A stretch of 64,000 nucleotides of DNA from Pseudoduganella danionis (GTDB lineage: Bacteria; Pseudomonadota; Gammaproteobacteria; Burkholderiales; Burkholderiaceae_D): NCBI RefSeq assembly GCF_009720775.1, contig NZ_WNKW01000001.1, positions 868,001 to 932,000 of the forward strand, written 5' to 3'. Position numbers and translations under genes: made by a program. The notes under the pieces were generated by a model. It searched no databases. It worked only from the letters and a program-made list of their open reading frames with translations, and had not been told where the DNA came from. Shown here piece after piece: positions 62,886-64,000 of the stretch; positions within the stretch are counted from its first letter, which is position 1, and each line of letters starts with the position of its first letter.

Positions 62886-64000
62886 GGCTGCAGGCCGCCG
62901 CCCAGTGCACGATACAGATCGACGGCACTGCCGCTACGCTGCTGACGTACCTGCACCAGCGTCTGCTGGGCGCTGAACAGTTCGCGCTGGGCGTCGAGTA
63001 CATCGAGGCTGCTGGCGATGCCCTGCTCGAAGCGCAGTTGCAGCAGCTTCAGGCGGTCGGCCTGGGCTTCGACGATGCTGTTCTGTGCCTGCACCTGTTC
63101 ACCCAGATAGTCGCGCGCTGCGAGTGCATCGGCCACTTCGCGGAAGGCCGTCTGTATGGTCTTTTCGTAGTCGGCCACGGCGATATTCTTGCGCGTTTCG
63201 GCCAGACTCAGATTGGCGCGGTTGCGGCCCGCATCGAAGATGGGCAGCGACAGTTGCGGCGCGAACGACCAGCTACCGGAGCCGCTGTCGAACAGGCCAC
63301 CGAGTGATGGGCTGCTGCTGCCCAGCGTGGTGGTCAGGCTGATGCGCGGGAAGAAGGCCGCACGGGCGGCACCGATATTCGCGGTGGCCGCTTTCAGGCG
63401 CTGTTCGGCGGCGCGGATATCGGGCCGGCGTGCCAGCAGTTCGGACGGCAGGCCGGCCGGCAGCGCGCCCATGGCATCGAGCTGGCGCTGGTCGGGCAGG
63501 GCGCCGCTGGTGCTAGTGCTAGGCTGGTTCTGGCCGACCAGCAGCGTCAGCGCGTTCTCTGCCTGTGCACGCTGGCGTGCCAGCGACAGGGCGGCGGCAC
63601 GCGCGGTTTCCATCAGCGTTTCGGCCGAGCGCAAATCGAGGCGCGACGAGGCGCCCACTTCGGCGCGCTGCTGGGTAAGCTGGTAAGTGCGGCTGCGCGC
63701 TGCATAGGTCTGCTGTGCCAGTGCCAGTTGTTCGGCGTAGGCGCGTTCCGTGTAATAGGCTTGCGCCACCTGTGCCACCAGACTGATTTGCGCCGCCTGA
63801 CGGGCTTCGTCCGTGGCCAGATAGCTGGCCAGTGCCGCATCGCTCAGGCTTTTTACGCGGCCGAAGAAATCCAGCTCGAAAGCGGAAATCGCCAGTCCTG
63901 CATCGTAGCGTTTGCCCACCGTGCTGTGGCCGCTGGAGGACAGGAAGGCCGGTGTCTTGGCGCGCGCCACGCTGGCGTTGGCGTTCAGATTCGGCAGGCG
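62882..64000 (-). CDS. Outer-membrane efflux protein, NodT/OprM family (5' truncated by window)
   Basis: The frame stays open to the window edge; an apparent GTG start at 63970 is internal because ten more codons (RLPNLNANAS) continue in frame. The 372 visible residues show the TolC-like repeat fold and the family hallmark GLPSELLARRPDIRAAEQRLKAATANIGAARAAFFPRISL. Further signatures are LSLPIFDAGRNRANL and the end VRQQRSGSAVDLYRALGGGL. It is the outer-membrane channel of an RND-type efflux pump; the pump genes would lie beyond the window. Confidence 0.93.
   Translation of the reverse strand, partial: RLPNLNANASVARAKTPAFLSSSGHSTVGKRYDAGLAISAFELDFFGRVKSLSDAALASYLATDEARQAAQISLVAQVAQAYYTERAYAEQLALAQQTYAARSRTYQLTQQRAEVGASSRLDLRSAETLMETARAAALSLARQRAQAENALTLLVGQNQPSTSTSGALPDQRQLDAMGALPAGLPSELLARRPDIRAAEQRLKAATANIGAARAAFFPRISLTTTLGSSSPSLGGLFDSGSGSWSFAPQLSLPIFDAGRNRANLSLAETRKNIAVADYEKTIQTAFREVADALAARDYLGEQVQAQNSIVEAQADRLKLLQLRFEQGIASSLDVLDAQRELFSAQQTLVQVRQQRSGSAVDLYRALGGGLQP

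Noticed and set aside
1-64000. Insertion sequences, transposases, integrases, tRNA or rRNA genes
   Set aside because: I saw no transposase or integrase reading frames, no terminal inverted repeats with target duplications, and no cloverleaf or rRNA-like sequence.

Overview
The window looks like chromosome of a GC-rich, motile betaproteobacterium. The best fit is Oxalobacteraceae (Janthinobacterium/Duganella/Massilia type). This rests on the gene families, the motCD stator pair next to fliA, and the yicC / gmk-rpoZ-spoT / greB neighbourhood. It is an inference from gene content, not a database match.

Layout. About the first 45 kb is one nearly continuous flagellar locus. It runs: end of fliA, then motC-motD (+); flgA and flgM-flgN (-); flgBCDEFGHIJKL (+); a giant 2929-residue repeat protein (-); fliF-G-H-I-J-K-L-M-N-O-P-Q-R (-, listed in transcription order); fliE (+, divergent from fliF); then fliC, flaG and fliD-fliS-fliT-second fliK-like gene-flhB-like gene-ycgR (all -). 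Next come a diguanylate cyclase and an orphan LuxR-type response regulator. The final 16 kb holds housekeeping genes: greB, spoT, rpoZ, gmk, yicC, rph, rdgB and hemW. Within it sit an organic-peroxide defence islet (two alpha/beta hydrolases, ohr, a DipZ-like thioredoxin, ohrR) between gmk and yicC, and a Ser/Thr kinase/PP2C phosphatase pair. At the right edge are a patatin-like gene and the end of an outer-membrane efflux gene.

How the genes work together. FliF/G/M/N form the basal body and switch. FliP/Q/R with FliH/I/J/O form the export apparatus. FlgB-L, FliD and FliC form the rod, hook, cap and filament. MotC/MotD are stators. FliA and FlgM form the late-gene checkpoint. Sigma-28-type promoters (TAAAGTTT-N11-GCCGATAA type) can be read upstream of flgM, flgK and fliD, with weaker ones upstream of fliC, so the checkpoint circuit is visible in the sequence. 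YcgR and the GGDEF protein suggest c-di-GMP control of motility.

The most unusual object is the 8.8-kb gene between flgL and fliR. Its product parses completely into 338 short units, almost all octapeptides of the form [ST][ST]xQ[ILV]xAL. These are organised into a 17-unit, 134-residue (402-bp) superrepeat, and the protein ends in an EF-hand-like calcium-binding domain. It has a ribosome-binding site and a possible promoter of its own, and it lies directly downstream of the flagellar export genes. Its function is unknown.
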